A stretch of 64,000 nucleotides of DNA from Motacilla alba alba (Eukaryota > Chordata > Aves > Passeriformes > Motacillidae). This document shows positions 11,881-25,090 of the stretch, piece by piece. Numbering within the stretch: the stretch's first letter is position 1; the number at the start of each line of letters is the position of its first letter. The DNA is taken from positions 2,666,001 through 2,730,000 of the forward strand of contig NC_052021.1 of the NCBI RefSeq assembly GCF_015832195.1, given 5' to 3'. The notes below the pieces were generated by a model. It saw only the letters and a program-made list of their open reading frames with translations, made no database searches and was not told the DNA's origin. Position numbers and translations under genes: made by a program.

Positions 11881-14800
11881 TTCCTGGCTTTTCCCCCTTG
11901 CAGGCACCCAAACCTGCCCCAGAGGGCCAGGAGGCTCCTGGGGGTACCTCGCTCTTGAATCCCTGAGAGGAGCTCGGGCAGCCTGTGGGCTGAGGCTGCA
12001 AGGAGACATGCGGCACATCTTTCATTCTGGTCATTCATAAAACATAAAATATTAACACCAGAGAATACAAAGGTCTCTTTAAAGAGATGGATTCGGGTCC
12101 TTTGCCACATGGAACAGATCAGGGGAAAGGTTTTCAGCATCAGGCAGCGGGGTTTGTGCCAGGGAGTGAGGGCTGCCTCTCTTTCTCCTCACACCCTGGG
12201 CTCCTGCTTGCAGTGCCTGTCCCCAGCTCCACAGGCTCCCAGGACATCTGGGGTTGGAGGGGGCCTTGGGATGTCTTCTCCTCCCACTGGCCCAAAGCAG
12301 GTGGTCCTCACATCCCTGAAAAAGCCACTCCCTGCTGTCACACTCCTTATCCCCACCGTGGAACTGGGGACACCTGCCCAGGGGAACGAGTGCAGGGAGT
12401 AAACACAGAATTGAAGCCTACCTTTTTTATCCCCCAAAAAGTTTCCAGTTGCATCCACTTCTTTATTTGCTCCAACTCTCCTCCAACTTTCTGTCTTCTT
12501 CGTGCACCTAATTAATGACTCAATTCATTAATATTTTTGCAGCAGAATTCTCTTCCCATCTATAAAGCGGCCGTGCCAAATTTTTCCCTTAATTATAAAC
12601 AATACCTTTTGTTTAAAGCTTTCTGCAGAGAAAACAGCAAAGACTTCTGTCTCTTCACGAGACAATTATTCAGAATGTTATCAGCAAATCTTCATCTCCG
12701 AGGAGGATTTCTCCCAACACAGTCCACCCACCTATAGATGCACTCAGGACTACAATCAATACATGTTAATTAAGCCGTAGCCCACTCCAATTAAAATTAT
12801 AGGAGCTGAAGGACAGACATTTGTTTTTGTCAGTAAATTAATTTAAGCATTCATTAACTTTAATTTTTAAATTATATATCACTTTAATGATAAATAATTC
12901 CTCTCATTACAGAGGAAACATATGGAAGGGAAAGATAAGATGGGAGAGACTTGGACCCAGGGAGGAATATGTTCTCCAGCACTTCCTTCTCCTTGGGCAC
13001 ATCAGCAACCCCATTTCTGTCAGCAAACTGGGCTCTTTTGAAAATCTGGCTGGCAAGTGCGGTGCTGAAATAAGAACAGAGCCTCTTTGAGTATCTCACC
13101 TCCTTCTCTGGTGGGAACATGAAAGCTCTCCTGTGAAATCTCAGGGGTTTAGAATAGCTGAAATTTTGTACAGGCTACCAAAATAAACACTTTTCAACGG
13201 AAATCAAAATATTACCGTGTTAACGAGTTTTTTAATTTACGTAGAAAAGGGCAGGTTGTTTTACAGCTTAACCCTTCCTGCACATATCCCAGCCAGAGAG
13301 GGGTGATTTATCACATGTTGTTTGTGCAGTGTCCTGCACTCTGAGCTAAACCTTCCCTGACTTGCCGTGGCAGCTAATTAAACCAGGAGCAGGCCAGCAA
13401 TATTTGGGGCTTTCTGTTCCCAGCAGCTGCTGCGTGGCACAGCAAAAGCTGATAGGCCAAGAAAGGCTTATAATGCATTGTAATTAGGAAATAATCAGCT
13501 TCTGATTGTGATGGTGTGAATTGTAACATCTGTATGGCCTCACCTACACGTGAGACTGAAAAAGGAATAAAAGTTTTTAAAAGGCCTCTCAATTGCCCCA
13601 TCTGAGTCAGAAAAAGCCCTAATCTGACAGCACATGGTCTGGGCTGCTCCACAGGAGGGTTTTAACCCTCAGCACCTCCCCAGGGGCTGTCCCAGAGCTC
13701 ACCCAGCAGTGCCCATCACACCCTCACCGTGAATTTTCCCTGCTCCTCTGCAGTGCAAAACTAATCCAACATCCCCAGGTCTTTTCCTGCTGAAAACTCA
13801 GGAGCGTCTGACATCCCAAGTGCTCTGAGATCACAAGCTCTTCACCCCACCAAGCAGATCCTCGCAGCTCTTCCCAGAGCCAGGGTGCTGTATAAATAGC
13901 AGCGCTGCATTCCAAGCCTCCTCCACACAGACCCTGCCTGGGACTTTCTGTCAAATGACAGAAATCAAAATAGATTAACGGAATAAATTATTCACCCCAG
14001 AGTGCCTTTGCTCCTCAAGCCTCGTGCTGGACTGGTAAGGACTGATCAGCTTCACAGCTGATGGCTGCAAACAAACAGCAAAACAAAATTATTCAGGGGA
14101 TAGACTGACAGCAAAAATGAGGGAGAAAAGCACCAGGTCTCAACCTCTGTGGAGCTTTAGACCTCAGTGCAATTATGGGCTCTTCTGACCATATTTCTTC
14201 CTTTGGAACAGCTGATTATTCCTCTTCCCAGCCTGATTTTGCCGTTACCATCACAAGCCTTTCCCGCTGGGTTCTTGGGACACCACATCTGCTGCAAACC
14301 CCTGGAGACAGGGAGAGGGTCCCTCTTGGAGCCCCACTGCACAAGCACTCTTTGCAGACACCTCTCTCCTGCCTTCAATGCAAGAGCCAAAATAGGAGAG
14401 AGCCAGTGGCCCAGCCAGGACCTCCAGAGATAACCCAGGGCTCCCAACAGCCAGACAAGTAACAACCAGTTGTACCCACATTAAGCAGAGCAGAGCATCC
14501 CAGCCTTCTCCGAGCCAAAATCCACTTTTTCCATCTCCTCTGCCTCTCGACATCTCCTGTCTCACACTGTGTCACCCCCTCCACCTCACAGTGCCAAAAT
14601 TATCTGTATTTCCTTCTCAAGGCACACACCCTTCCTTCTCCCGTGGAGAACCATCCCCAGCAGGGTGGCTTTGCTGAAGGCAGAGGGATTCCTCCTGCAA
14701 GGAGAAGCTCTGCTGCCTCAATTTCCACATTTCCAGGTCAGTGTAAAAGCGAGCAGGGGATAACCCAGGGCTTTGAGCAGGCTGAGAGTGGGACCCACAG

Positions 14801-15996
14801 CTTGGAAAACTTCTCTAGGAGGAACACACAGCAATGTAGAAGGCTCCATCAAAAGGGAAATGGGGCAGTGAAAGAGAAACTGTGCAAAATATTATTTTAT
14901 TAGTAATCTGTTTACTTAACTACAGCAGAGATTAAAAAAAAAAAAAGCTTTCTCCCCATTTATCCATTAGCTCCTCTTCCATCCAGCTGCACTGCTGAAT
15001 TCCCATATTTATGACATCAGTGCATGTTGCTATAGAGATAATTAATTAATGCAACATAATCAAGTCAGCAATTTTACTACTTTACAGCTTAACGCAGGAC
15101 TGGAAATAGAGTGGGGAGAACACCAAAGCTTAGCTCTGAAAAGCAGGGGTTTTAATGGTCCTTTAAGCCCTGAGAGTTGGGTCTGAAAGTCATTTCCACA
15201 GTACATGAAATGCACTGCATTTGGCATAATCACTGTCATTAGAAGCCCGGAGAAAAATTAGAAAAACAGCAATAAAGAGGAATGAAAGTTCTGACAAAAA
15301 ATTACAGGTGGAGAGCAGAGTTCTCCGAGCACCCAGCAAAACTCTTCATCTCCACCTGGCAAAAATGCCAGGCTCCACAGGCATCTGGCCAAAGAGGCTG
15401 CACGCTGTGGTGTCCTAGTGCCTAATCCCAAATATACCGGGCTTTTTTCCAAGAGCCACCCCAAAATCATCTTTCCTGGGGTGCCTGCCTTCTCTGCTCC
15501 TTGTGGGACCTCCTGAGGCAGCTGCTGATGAGAAGGGCGTTGAGAGATGGGAAATTCAGGACTCCTGGACAACTGGCCAATATGATTAAGCAGAAGCCAT
15601 TTATTGTTTCCATTATACATTTCTTCACAGATTCCACCTCTGCTGCACACGCTGATCACACGTTTCTGGCTGGTGCCTTGTCTTGTGCATGCAGAATGGC
15701 ACTGGTCGCAGTGCAGGTGGCTCACAGCTCTCTGCTATCTCTTTCTTGTAGTCTTGGAATTCGGTTTCTCAGCTTCTCCTTTCATATTTTAGCACAGTTT
15801 ATGTCTCAGTAAATTGATGCATTCTGTCGGAATCCAGAACATCCCTCTGGGTGCCCTGGATGGCCAGAGCCGCTGGCAGGGGGCTCTGAGACCCTGGCAG
15901 CAGCCAAAGACACACGTGGGGTTTGGATCTTAGCCCCTGGAGCAAATTACCAACTCTGTATGAAGAATTACAAGCCACACACACAAGTTTAGGCAT
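11881..15996. other. Intergenic, partly AT-rich; possible conserved noncoding DNA
   Basis: 12.5-12.9, 13.4-13.6 and 14.95-15.1 kb are low-repeat, AT-rich and full of TAAT/ATTA motifs, as in many vertebrate noncoding elements near developmental genes. This is an impression from texture only. No gene seen. Confidence 0.4.
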
Positions 15997-16493
15997 TGTA
16001 GTAGAAGCAGTCACGAAGTGAAAGGAAGGGTTTTTGAGTGCTGTACAGGGGGGTTTAAGCCTTGTACGCAGGGGTCCGAGTTTTGTACATGGGGGTCAGG
16101 GGTTCTAAGATGGAGGGATTTGGGTGTGCCCTGTCCTCCTCCTTTCTCCTTCCCAGCCTCCATGTCTTTGGTGATGTTGGCACTCACAGATTGGTTTAGA
16201 GTAGAAAGTCACCATTCAATACAGATGATTGGCATTGGGGAAAAAGTATAAACATGTAACACGTAATGTGTGATATAAAAGATGGCAGCAGCCCCTGGGA
16301 GGGCAGTGTGCCTTTGTCTGAGCTGCTGGACGGGCCACAGCAGCTCAGGAGAAGAATCTTTTAGATAACCAACAATAAACAACCTTGAGACCGGACAACA
16401 GAGGACTGCTGAGTCTTTCTTTGAAGGCACGGGTTGGAGGAGAGACTTTTCCATCTTTTGGGGTCACCCCAATCCGGGGCTGGAAACCCAACA
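15997..16493 (+). mobile_element. Probable solo LTR (fourth ERV type)
   Basis: Begins TGTAGTAGAAG and ends near GGAAACCCAACA. Promoter-like order is seen: GATATAAAAG (TATA) at about 16272, then AATAAA at about 16371, then a U5-like tail. The repeated GTACAGGGG / GTACGCAGGGG / GTACATGGGGG motifs in U3 are typical of a passerine LTR I recall. Target duplication not resolved; 16494-16640 may be leftover leader sequence. Confidence 0.6.
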
Positions 16494-17511
16494 TCTGGAG
16501 TCCCTGGGTGGGCAGGAGACCCGACACATTCCAGAGGGCCCTGAGAGAATTCTGAGAAGAGCAGTCACAAGCAGGATGGCTGGCGCACACTAAGTTGTCC
16601 AGGCACATTGCTACACTGAGATGACCTCTTGGCATGGCAGCAGACTCCATGTCACGCTCAGCCAGGAGCTGGTGGCTTTCCCAGCTGCCACCAGAGCCAG
16701 GTTTTCCTGCATGTCACAGTGGGCCACACCAGGAGGCAGGAGGTGACACCAGGCTCTTTCACCTCCCTCATCCCTGACAGTCAGGTTGACATTTACAGCT
16801 GACAAGGACATCAGTGGCTTGTCAACGTGTCCAAACAAGACAGTCTTTGATGGGAGCTGTACCTCCACCCAGGAGCTTGCCTTCCTACCAGGAACTAGGC
16901 CAAAAAAAGGATGCTGTGGGATATCCAAGCAGGTGCCACACTTGCTGCTTGTAACTCCACCCTTCTGCTAATTTAGAAGATTAAAATCAGTCCCATTTTC
17001 AAGGGAAGCCCTATTTTTTTTTTTTGTCCTGTACTAATTAGAATCTTTTTATATACTTTTTCAGTCCAGGGTCTCTGCCTTCTGAGGTTAGAAAGACAAA
17101 AGCAGCACAGATGAAATTAGGTCACTTAACCCTCAGGACGCTCTCATTCCTCAGCAAAAGTTGCTCCATACACAGTGGAGCAAAGGGGGAAAAGCTTTAA
17201 GAGATGCAGAATAATCGAGCCAAAAGCTGTATTTTGGGGACAAGAGTGATATCCTAAAGCCACGTTTGCCTTCCACAACCATGAAGTTTTTCAGGCTTTG
17301 GTATTTCCATGGCAAGCTTCACTGCCAAGCAGTGACTGAAGCCACCTACGCTTCTCAGAGAGCTGCCCAGTGAAGAAACAACCAAGCAAATTATTACTAA
17401 ATAATTTATTTAAATAATTTAGCAGGAAAAGCAGCAGACCAGAGTACTGCTGCCCAGCTTTATTAGCTGTCTCCACAATACACAAAGTAGAGAGACTTCT
17501 CCCAAAGGCAT

Positions 17512-17775
17512 GGAGTGATAAAACAAGGGGAAAATGGCCTTTAGCTGAAGGAGGGAAGGTGTAAATGGGATATTGGGAATAAAGCCTTCCCTCTGAGGGT
17601 GGTGAGGCCCTGGCACAGGGTGCCCAGAGAAGCTGTGGATCCCTGAAAGTGTCCCAGGGCAGGCTGGATGGGGCTGGGAACACCCTGGGACAGTGGAAGG
17701 TGTCCCTGCCCATGACAGGGGGTGGGACTGGCTGAGCCTTTCTGTCCTTTCCAACCCAAACCATTCCATGTTTCC
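17512..17775 (+). mobile_element. CR1 LINE 3' fragment
   Basis: GGTGGTGAGGCCCTGGCACA, then the GGGTGCCCAGAGAAGCTGTGG block, ending AACCCAAACCATTCCATG. Confidence 0.9.
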
Positions 17776-19417
17776 ACACCTCGGTCCAATTAAAGCAAGG
17801 AAAAGTGCACAGTTTTTATGTTGCATTCACGTACAACACAGTTGAAGAAAATTAGGACCAAAAACCACTCGAGTACTAAAGGCATCACGATTTTTTTGGA
17901 GACTTCAGCATCAGCTCCCAGTTCTCTCCAGGCTCAGCCGCTTTCAATGGGATAAATTGCACAGAGTCACTAAAATCCAGAGCTTATTGCACACCATCTG
18001 CAGGCAGAGACAGTCCTCTCTTCCCAACCAGAGCTGCTTTCCTGGCAGGCTGCTGCTGTGACCTGTTGCAGGACTGCTCCTTGTCTGCCCGGAGGAGGCA
18101 GCTCCACCTGAAGGGCTCGGCTCAGCTGCAGGGGGAGAGTGGCAGAAACCTGCAGGACAATTTTCCTGCCACACTTTGGACAGCAACATGCAAGACACCA
18201 GAATATTTGCTTGTTCTGCAGAAAACCCAGAGGAAAAACTCACTCCTGCAGCCACCAGCTGCTGCTGCTGCAAAGGTTGATAGCTGGAATAAAGAGAGAA
18301 CACATCCTCCCTAAAGCCAGACGACAGCCCAGCCCAGAGAGAGGCAAGAAATCATCTCTGGTGAGAGCAACAATGAGCAATTTAGCTTGATTATATCCTT
18401 GCAGATCTCCCTATTTATAATGGTTTGCATTATTTTGAATGCAAACTGGTGGGTATTTTTTTTTTCCCCCTGTGCATCAGCCTTCATGACCAAAACTTGT
18501 CATTAGCTCCTGATTAAAAGAGATTTTAAATAAGGAGTGGAAACAAGCCCAAAAAAGTGCTGCTGCATCCCCCATCCTCTCGTATCAGACTGACTGCTGC
18601 AAATGTCAGCTCTGTTTACTGTTTGCAGTCCACTAAGCTTTTTTGTCTTGCAGGAGAGGTAAAATTGGGAACACTGGATCAGGTGGGAGGAAAGAACAAC
18701 AGAGGAGAGGTAAATAAATAAACCACCATGGGGCCCATGTGCCCAGGAGGCTCCTGGTAGCTCAGACTTGCAACATACATGCAAGTTTGTCCACAGATGC
18801 AGCAAACAAATTAAATGAGCTTCACTAGTGAGAGCCTGACCTTTTCCATCTTCCCCCCAGCAGAAATCAGCCTCCAACAGGGACCAAAAAAAAAAAGGGT
18901 TAGAAATAGCAAAGACAATAAAGTCAGGCATCAGAAGCACAGGGGGCTGAAGGGAAAAGACAGGCAGGTGAAAGGACAGCCCAGGAAAAGCTGAAATATT
19001 GCAAGTCATCCTCTGTGGCCAAAATACCACAAGATAACCTATCCCACTAAAATACTGGCAGTGGAGGGCGAGGCCAGGTGAGTCCAGGAGCTCCATTTCC
19101 ATGCTGAGAGGAGGAGCTGGCTCTGCCTCAGCCAGGAACTTGCTCCTTTTGGCACAGCACAAAGTTCAGTGGAACAGAATTCCCCTCCAGCAAGGTGCAG
19201 GCAGACACCAAACAAGATTAGTTTGAATTTTCCAGACTCAATGGCATCCAGAGCACAGGAAACATTGCTGATTATTCCAAGTGGAGGGCTCCTGACCCCT
19301 CTGATGGCTGAGCTCAGCCTGGAGGGGGTGTCTGAACTCACAGTGCTGAGCTGGGCCACCCCATCAGCACAGCCTGGGTAACGTTTTGGTAGTTTGTGGG
19401 TTTTGTATTCACCTTAA

Positions 19418-19861
19418 ATGCTGTGTCCAGGTCTGGGACCCTTACAAGAAAGATACTGAGGGTCTGGAGCATGTCCAGAGAAGGGAGTGGAGCTGGGAAA
19501 GGGGCTCAGCCTGGAGAAAAGGAGGCTCAGGGGGGACCTTGTGGCTCTGCACAACTCCTGCCAGGAGGGGACAGGCAGGGGGGTCGGGCTGTGCTGCCAG
19601 GGAACAGGGACAGCACAAGGGGAAAGGGCCTGAAGCTGGGCCAGGGCAGGCTCAGCTTGGACAGCAGCAGGAATTTCTGCATGGAAAGGGATGTCAAATT
19701 TTGGAATGGGCTGCCCAGGTGGAGTCCCCACCCCTGAAAGTGTCCGGAGAACGACTGAACGTGGCACTCAGTGCTCTGGGCTGGCTGACAAGGTGGGCAT
19801 CGGGCACAGGTTGGACTCAGTGATCTCAGTGGGCTCTCCCAGCCTAAATAATTCTGGGATT
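19418..19861 (+). mobile_element. CR1 LINE 3' fragment, longer
   Basis: Carries the upstream CR1 block CTGGAGAAAAGGAGGCTCAG and CTTGTGGCTCTGCACAACTC before the 3' UTR, ending AATAATTCTGGGAT. It resembles the 62556-63316 copy more than the short ones. Confidence 0.9.
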
Positions 19862-21800
19862 TAGCCCCTGCTTAATGAGCCGGGCTGAGCTCCACTGGGA
19901 GACAGCACAGCAGGACCTGAGCACGGGACTCAGGGCACAGGCGCAGCAGCGGGGTGAGCTCAGTCTCCAGGAGGTACTGGCTTTATAGACACATCTTCTG
20001 GGCAAGAGAAAGGGGATAGACAGGAGGGGATCCTCACCCCTGCAGCCTCCTGGCAGTACTTACAGCACTCTGCCTTCATCAGGCAGGCTCGGGGCTTGCT
20101 GGTGAGCAAATCCACTGCTCAGAGAGCTCAAACCTCCTCTCTCAAACCCGCAGCCAAATCCACACTAATGCACTGCTGCTGAGTGCACAGGTACTCAGCC
20201 CTCCCACAAGCCCTGAGAGCAGGAAAAGCCAACTCCAATAAATGCAAAGCCATTCCCTTCGATTGCACCTCTTAAATGCAGCACTTAATTAACCCTGCTG
20301 GGGCTTCTCTGGCTCTCTCTGCTCCTGTTTCCATGCCACCAAGGTTAGGAAAACACCTTCTCCCTTTGCACAGAGGGGCCCTCCCTGCTCCCTGCTGGAT
20401 CACACAAACCACAGAGCCCCAAAACTGTGAGAGCTTCTCCTGCAGGAAGCTGGGAGCAGATGGTGGATTTTTACTGCTCTGGCTGACCCTGGCTTGGACT
20501 CCAAGCCAGCAGCCTCACCAGGCTCTGGTGCTCGAGTGGAACAGCAGAAACCAAGCTGCCACCCCGCTAGATCCAACATTCAGAGTCAGCAAGGCTGAAC
20601 TCTCCAGAAGAAAAGAAAGAAAAAGAAAGAAAAGCAGGGATGGGGAGTGGAGGGAACAACCCAAACCAGATGTTTTAAGCAGCTGGCATGGCTGTTTCTC
20701 CCAAGATGCTGATGAAGGCAAACTCTGTGGCTTGACAGACCCCCATCAGCCGCCCCCTTCCTGCCAACACAGAATTCAAATCAGCCCTGCTGGATTTAAT
20801 CATCTTCTCCACTTAAATAATAAACTGGAGGCAGGACAGGAAAAGGATTTATTCATGTCACTAACTGTCAAAAAAAAAATGTTTACTGGGCTAAAATAAC
20901 CCGCAGTAAGAAAAAAAAATAAAGGATTGAGAAAGAGAAAAGGAGAGGGAAGTGTGGGAACATCAGCTCTGCACAAGGGACTTGGACGTGCCCAGGTGGA
21001 TGCTGAGATGGAACAGACAGGAGCTCTTCCAGCAGATATTAACAGGGAAAGCAGAGCAGGAAGGAAGGGGGAAGCACACTGATTGGCTCAGTGTTTGAGC
21101 TGAGCACTGATTTTTGGGCAGAGCTGAGAACACACCTTTTTTTTTTTTAAAGCAGAGTTTGTAGGACTTGCACCAAACCCCAGCACCAACTCAACAGGTT
21201 GCACAGCAGCTCCCCCAGCCCTGGCCTGATATTCCGCAGACAGCAGACAACATTCCCAAAAGATCTTCAGAGAGAGGAAAAAAAGGTATCAGAAGCAGGG
21301 CTGCAAGATGCTCCTCCTGCCAGAGAAAGGTCAGGGGATGCCAGAGGCCTGAGAAATAACAGCAAAAATTCAACGTACCAGGAAAAACAAAGACTTTGAA
21401 GCGTTACTGAGAGAGCCTCCAGCTCTGTCACAGCTGGCATGAACCCTTTACAACAGGGCACACGAAAGGCCCAGAACACAAAAAGGCTTGAGCAATCTGG
21501 CAAAAGTCCATCAAGGACCATTAAATATAGAGTTACAGATTAACTTTCAGTTCAGGAAGCCCTGAAGCTGCAAAATGCCCCAGACTGGGAGGGAGCAAGA
21601 CGTGGGTGCAGATGCTTTCTCAGGACCCTGCCCCTCCCTGGAGCCCCACCGGGGAACTCAGCACAGGCAGTGGGCACTGCAGATAAAGGGGCTGGGGGCC
21701 ACATTTCACCAGGGCAGGGCTGTGAGGCTGCTGGCACAGCCCTAGGAAGAGCTGCCCATAAAGGGGGACCCATGGAGAGCTGTACCCACCCACATCTAGC

Positions 21801-21955
21801 CCAGAGAAATGCCACATCCCTGGAAGTGCTCAAGGACAAGCTGGATGGAGCTTGGAGCAACCTGGTCTAGTGGGAGATGTCCCTGCCCGTGGCAGGGGTG
21901 TGAAACAAGGTGAGCGTTAAGATCCCTTCCAACCCAAACCATTTTGGGATTCCAC
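21801..21955 (+). mobile_element. CR1 LINE 3' fragment
   Basis: CACATCCCTGGAAGTGCTCA, then GCAACCTGGTCTAGTGGGAG, ending AACCATTTTGGGATTCCA. Confidence 0.85.
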
Positions 21956-23502
21956 GACTTTTAGGACCCCATCTGCAGCAGGTGAATGGGGGCAGGCACA
22001 GAGCAGACCCCACATGGAACCTCCCATCGTTCAACACTCCCATTACAACTGTGCTTTGCCTTCCAAACAGCCTTCCCAGGCTGGACACACCAGAGTTTTC
22101 CAGCAGCTTGCAGTGAAAATTCCCCAAGCTCCCCTGCAATTCATTTCTGTCATCTCATGCAAAACCAGCCTGTCTCGTTCCTCCCATCCTGTTTTTTTTT
22201 AAACTGGTGCTCACAGCAGGAACCCTGTGCAGATCAATTTGTTGATGTTTTGGGCATGTTCCCAACCTTTTAGAGCTCTCCTGCGCCGTAGCAGCTATTT
22301 CTCATCCTGGGAGACACTCTGCTGGTGGGATTGAACAGCACAGTGGAGGTGCAGTGGGAGCCACACCAGGGGTCCACATTCCCAGCTTGAGGCTTAAAGG
22401 AAACAGCCACCTGCAGAAAATAGCCAGCAGGAAAATTAGGCCCCAACAGCATGGAATTTCTTCTTCTCGCATCCCCTCTGGCTGCCCAGCATCTGGGAAT
22501 GCCCAGAGGTCTTTCCAGATAAACCAGTGCAAAGGACGAGCTCATCACGGATAATATCAAATAGCTGAACCCAGGAACAAATTGTTTTCTGCTCTAAAGA
22601 CTGTGCCTCTCATCACAAGTCCTTAGGGGACAAGAAATGGAATGAGATTCCCTCCTGTCAGAATAAAATCAGGACGAGTGTTACAAGAAAATGAACCCAA
22701 CTGCTGCACTGCATCCTTGGCCACTGCAGTCTCCTGATCCAGAGGTGGCCAAACACAGGCACGTGGAGAGCAAGGAGAGGACCAAGAAGCAGAGGCCAGC
22801 AGAGCCTCAGCACTTATTCCAGCAGCAGGATGGCATTCCAGCTCCACCTGCAGGAATTTCTGTGGCTGAGAAAGCCTTGAAGGTTAGGTGGGAAAGGCGG
22901 CGCTGCTCTCTCTCTTCCCTCACGCTGGGGAGTGAAGGAAGCTGAGGTTGGTGGGGAGGAACAGGCTGCAGGTGAGAGAAGCAGGGAAGGTGGGGAGCCT
23001 GGGGGTTGTATAAAAATACCATTAAATAGCTTGGGAAGTCTAGAGGGTTGGGTTTCTTGGCATAATCCCACAGGCAAATGCTGAATGCAGCTTCCCAAGA
23101 GTGCCTTCCAGCAACCTCCATGAATTCCCTGCTCCAGCCCATGCTCTCCCTGTGTTCCATCTCCCCACACAGCTGAAGTTTCCAGGAGGAACATCTGGAG
23201 AATCCAGGAGTTGGATTCTACAGGAATATTACGGAGCAATGGCAAAATGAAATATCAATTGACAGAAGGGAACATGCATGACACAGACTGCATTTAAAAC
23301 AAACAAACAAAAAAGTAACTCCTCTAGATTGGGGAATCACAATTGGTATGTCCTTGCAAAATTATTCACCCCTTTAATTAGACATTTTGGGGGGGCGGGA
23401 GGTCAATTAAGTCTCTGTGATGCTTCAAGAAAACTGACATGATTTGGGCATCAAGCTCAGGCTAAAAGAAGTAGAAATCCAGCTGGTTTCTCAAGTAACT
23501 CA

Positions 23503-23560
23503 TTCTGTCGAATCATTAGGGCTGGAAAGAGCTCCTAGACTGAGTCCAACCCCTAAAAAA
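23503..23560 (-). mobile_element. Short CR1 LINE 3' end
   Basis: Antisense terminal piece: ATTCTGTCGAATCATTAGGG, then GGAAAGAGCTCC and GAGTCCAACCCC. Only the last ~60 bp is recognisable. Confidence 0.65.
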
Positions 23561-24554
23561 GTGGGGTTGGACCATTAAGAGGTACAAAAAAGGCCTTCAG
23601 TACTTTCACACCTACAGAAAAACCCCTCAAACTCATTAGATTCCAGGGGAAAACACATCCCAAACCTTCAAATCTGCACAGTTTTAAAAAAGCAGGTATT
23701 TCAATGGTATCCACACTGCGCCAATCACAGGCAGGAAATGCATGAGCACGTTGTGGCTCACGGGAGAAATCCCTGCAGGAAAAGAAGGGTGAGACAGGAG
23801 AGCCCCCCAGCATGGATCACCAGTCCCAGAGCAAGGGCAAGGCACAGACAGAGCCTCACGCAGGGACCAAGGAAAACTGCAACCTTGAGATGAGAACACA
23901 CCTGTAACACTTCTATAATGATGGCAATCTCCTAATCATGTAAAATACCTGTGCAGATAGCCAGGAAGCCATGCCTAAAAATCCCTGGAAGCACCAAGCT
24001 TCCAAGAAAACCCCTCATCTTTCTCCTCTGCTCCCATCTCTGTATCAATCCATGGCAAAGCTGTGCTAAATGCCTCCTTTCCTCCCCACAGTTAAGAATA
24101 CAAGACCTAAATGCTGGTCTCTATTCCAGCAATTCAGCTTCGTTTTAGCTGAATTATCAGCATTTGCTCTGCTGGGCTTTACCTATGCAGACAGCAATCA
24201 TGGGAGGGGAAAAAAAAGTAAAAAACCAAGAAGAAAAATCCTGTACAACTAATTCAAAGGCTGGAAATGCCTCACAGCACAGGCTGGTTTTCTTGCATCT
24301 CTCTTCAAGCAGAAAAGCAGCACAATGTGGACTTGGAGATCTAAAGTGGCAGCTGGACTGACAAAGAAAAATGTTTGGTGGGGTAGCACACGCTCAGCAA
24401 AACCAACAGCATCCTAAACTGGATCGTTTTCACCAGCTTTAAAATCCAAATTGAGGCTTGTAGGAGACTCCAGAGAATATTGGTGATTCAGAGTTTGAAA
24501 TGAGCCTTTTTCCCCAGACTGGCTTTGCAGGGGTTTTGGAGAGAAAGAAATGGT

Positions 24555-24695
24555 AGCAATAACAAATATAAGGAAAAAAAAGAAATATAAGAAACATAAG
24601 GAATATAAGAAAATAACAAATATAATAAATAATATAACAAATATAATAAATAATATAACAAATATAACAATGTAACAAATATAACAAATATAACA
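24555..24695. repeat. AT-rich degenerate simple repeat (AACAAATATAAT-like)
   Basis: Repeats of ATAATAAATAATATAACAA and AAATATAACA motifs. Tyr/Leu-rich - strand frames (24439-24769) derive from this repeat. Confidence 0.85.
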
Positions 24696-24989
24696 TTAAC
24701 ACACAGGGACAGGCTGAACACCAACAGACTGATATCATCCCACTGAAATAATGAAGTGCCCTCTACCAAGCCAGGATTAATGCAGTCTCAGCACAAAAGG
24801 CCAAGCAGGCTCTAGACAAAACAGCACCCATGGAAAATAAGATGGCTTAAATTTCCCCCACAAACCTGTGCCAAACCATTCCTGGTAGACAGACACCTCC
24901 AAACACCATTGAAAAGCCAACAGGGAGCACCAGCATGGATCCAAGAGCAGATTCCAGCAGCTTGTGTTTCATTCCTTCCCACCCTGGAG

Positions 24990-25090
24990 CTCTGGGCAGC
25001 CTGGTCTAGTGGAAGGTGTCCCTGCCCACGGCAGGGGGTGGGATGGGATGAGCTTTAAAGTCCCTCCCAACCCAAAGCATTCCATGATTT
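24990..25090 (+). mobile_element. CR1 LINE 3' fragment
   Basis: AGCCTGGTCTAGTGGAAGGT to CAAAGCATTCCATGATTT. Confidence 0.85.

Larger units (their letters stand above)
16494..24554. other. Intergenic with scattered CR1; no gene recognised
   Basis: Apart from the listed CR1 fragments (17.5, 19.4, 21.8, 23.5 kb) I see only short A/T tracts and an AAAG-rich stretch at 20,606-20,640. Open frames up to 219 codons (18503-19162 -) have no recognisable family. Confidence 0.55.

Noticed and set aside
24439..24769. Tyr/Leu-rich - strand frames resembling membrane proteins
   Set aside because: Driven by the degenerate AT-rich simple repeat at 24555-24695.
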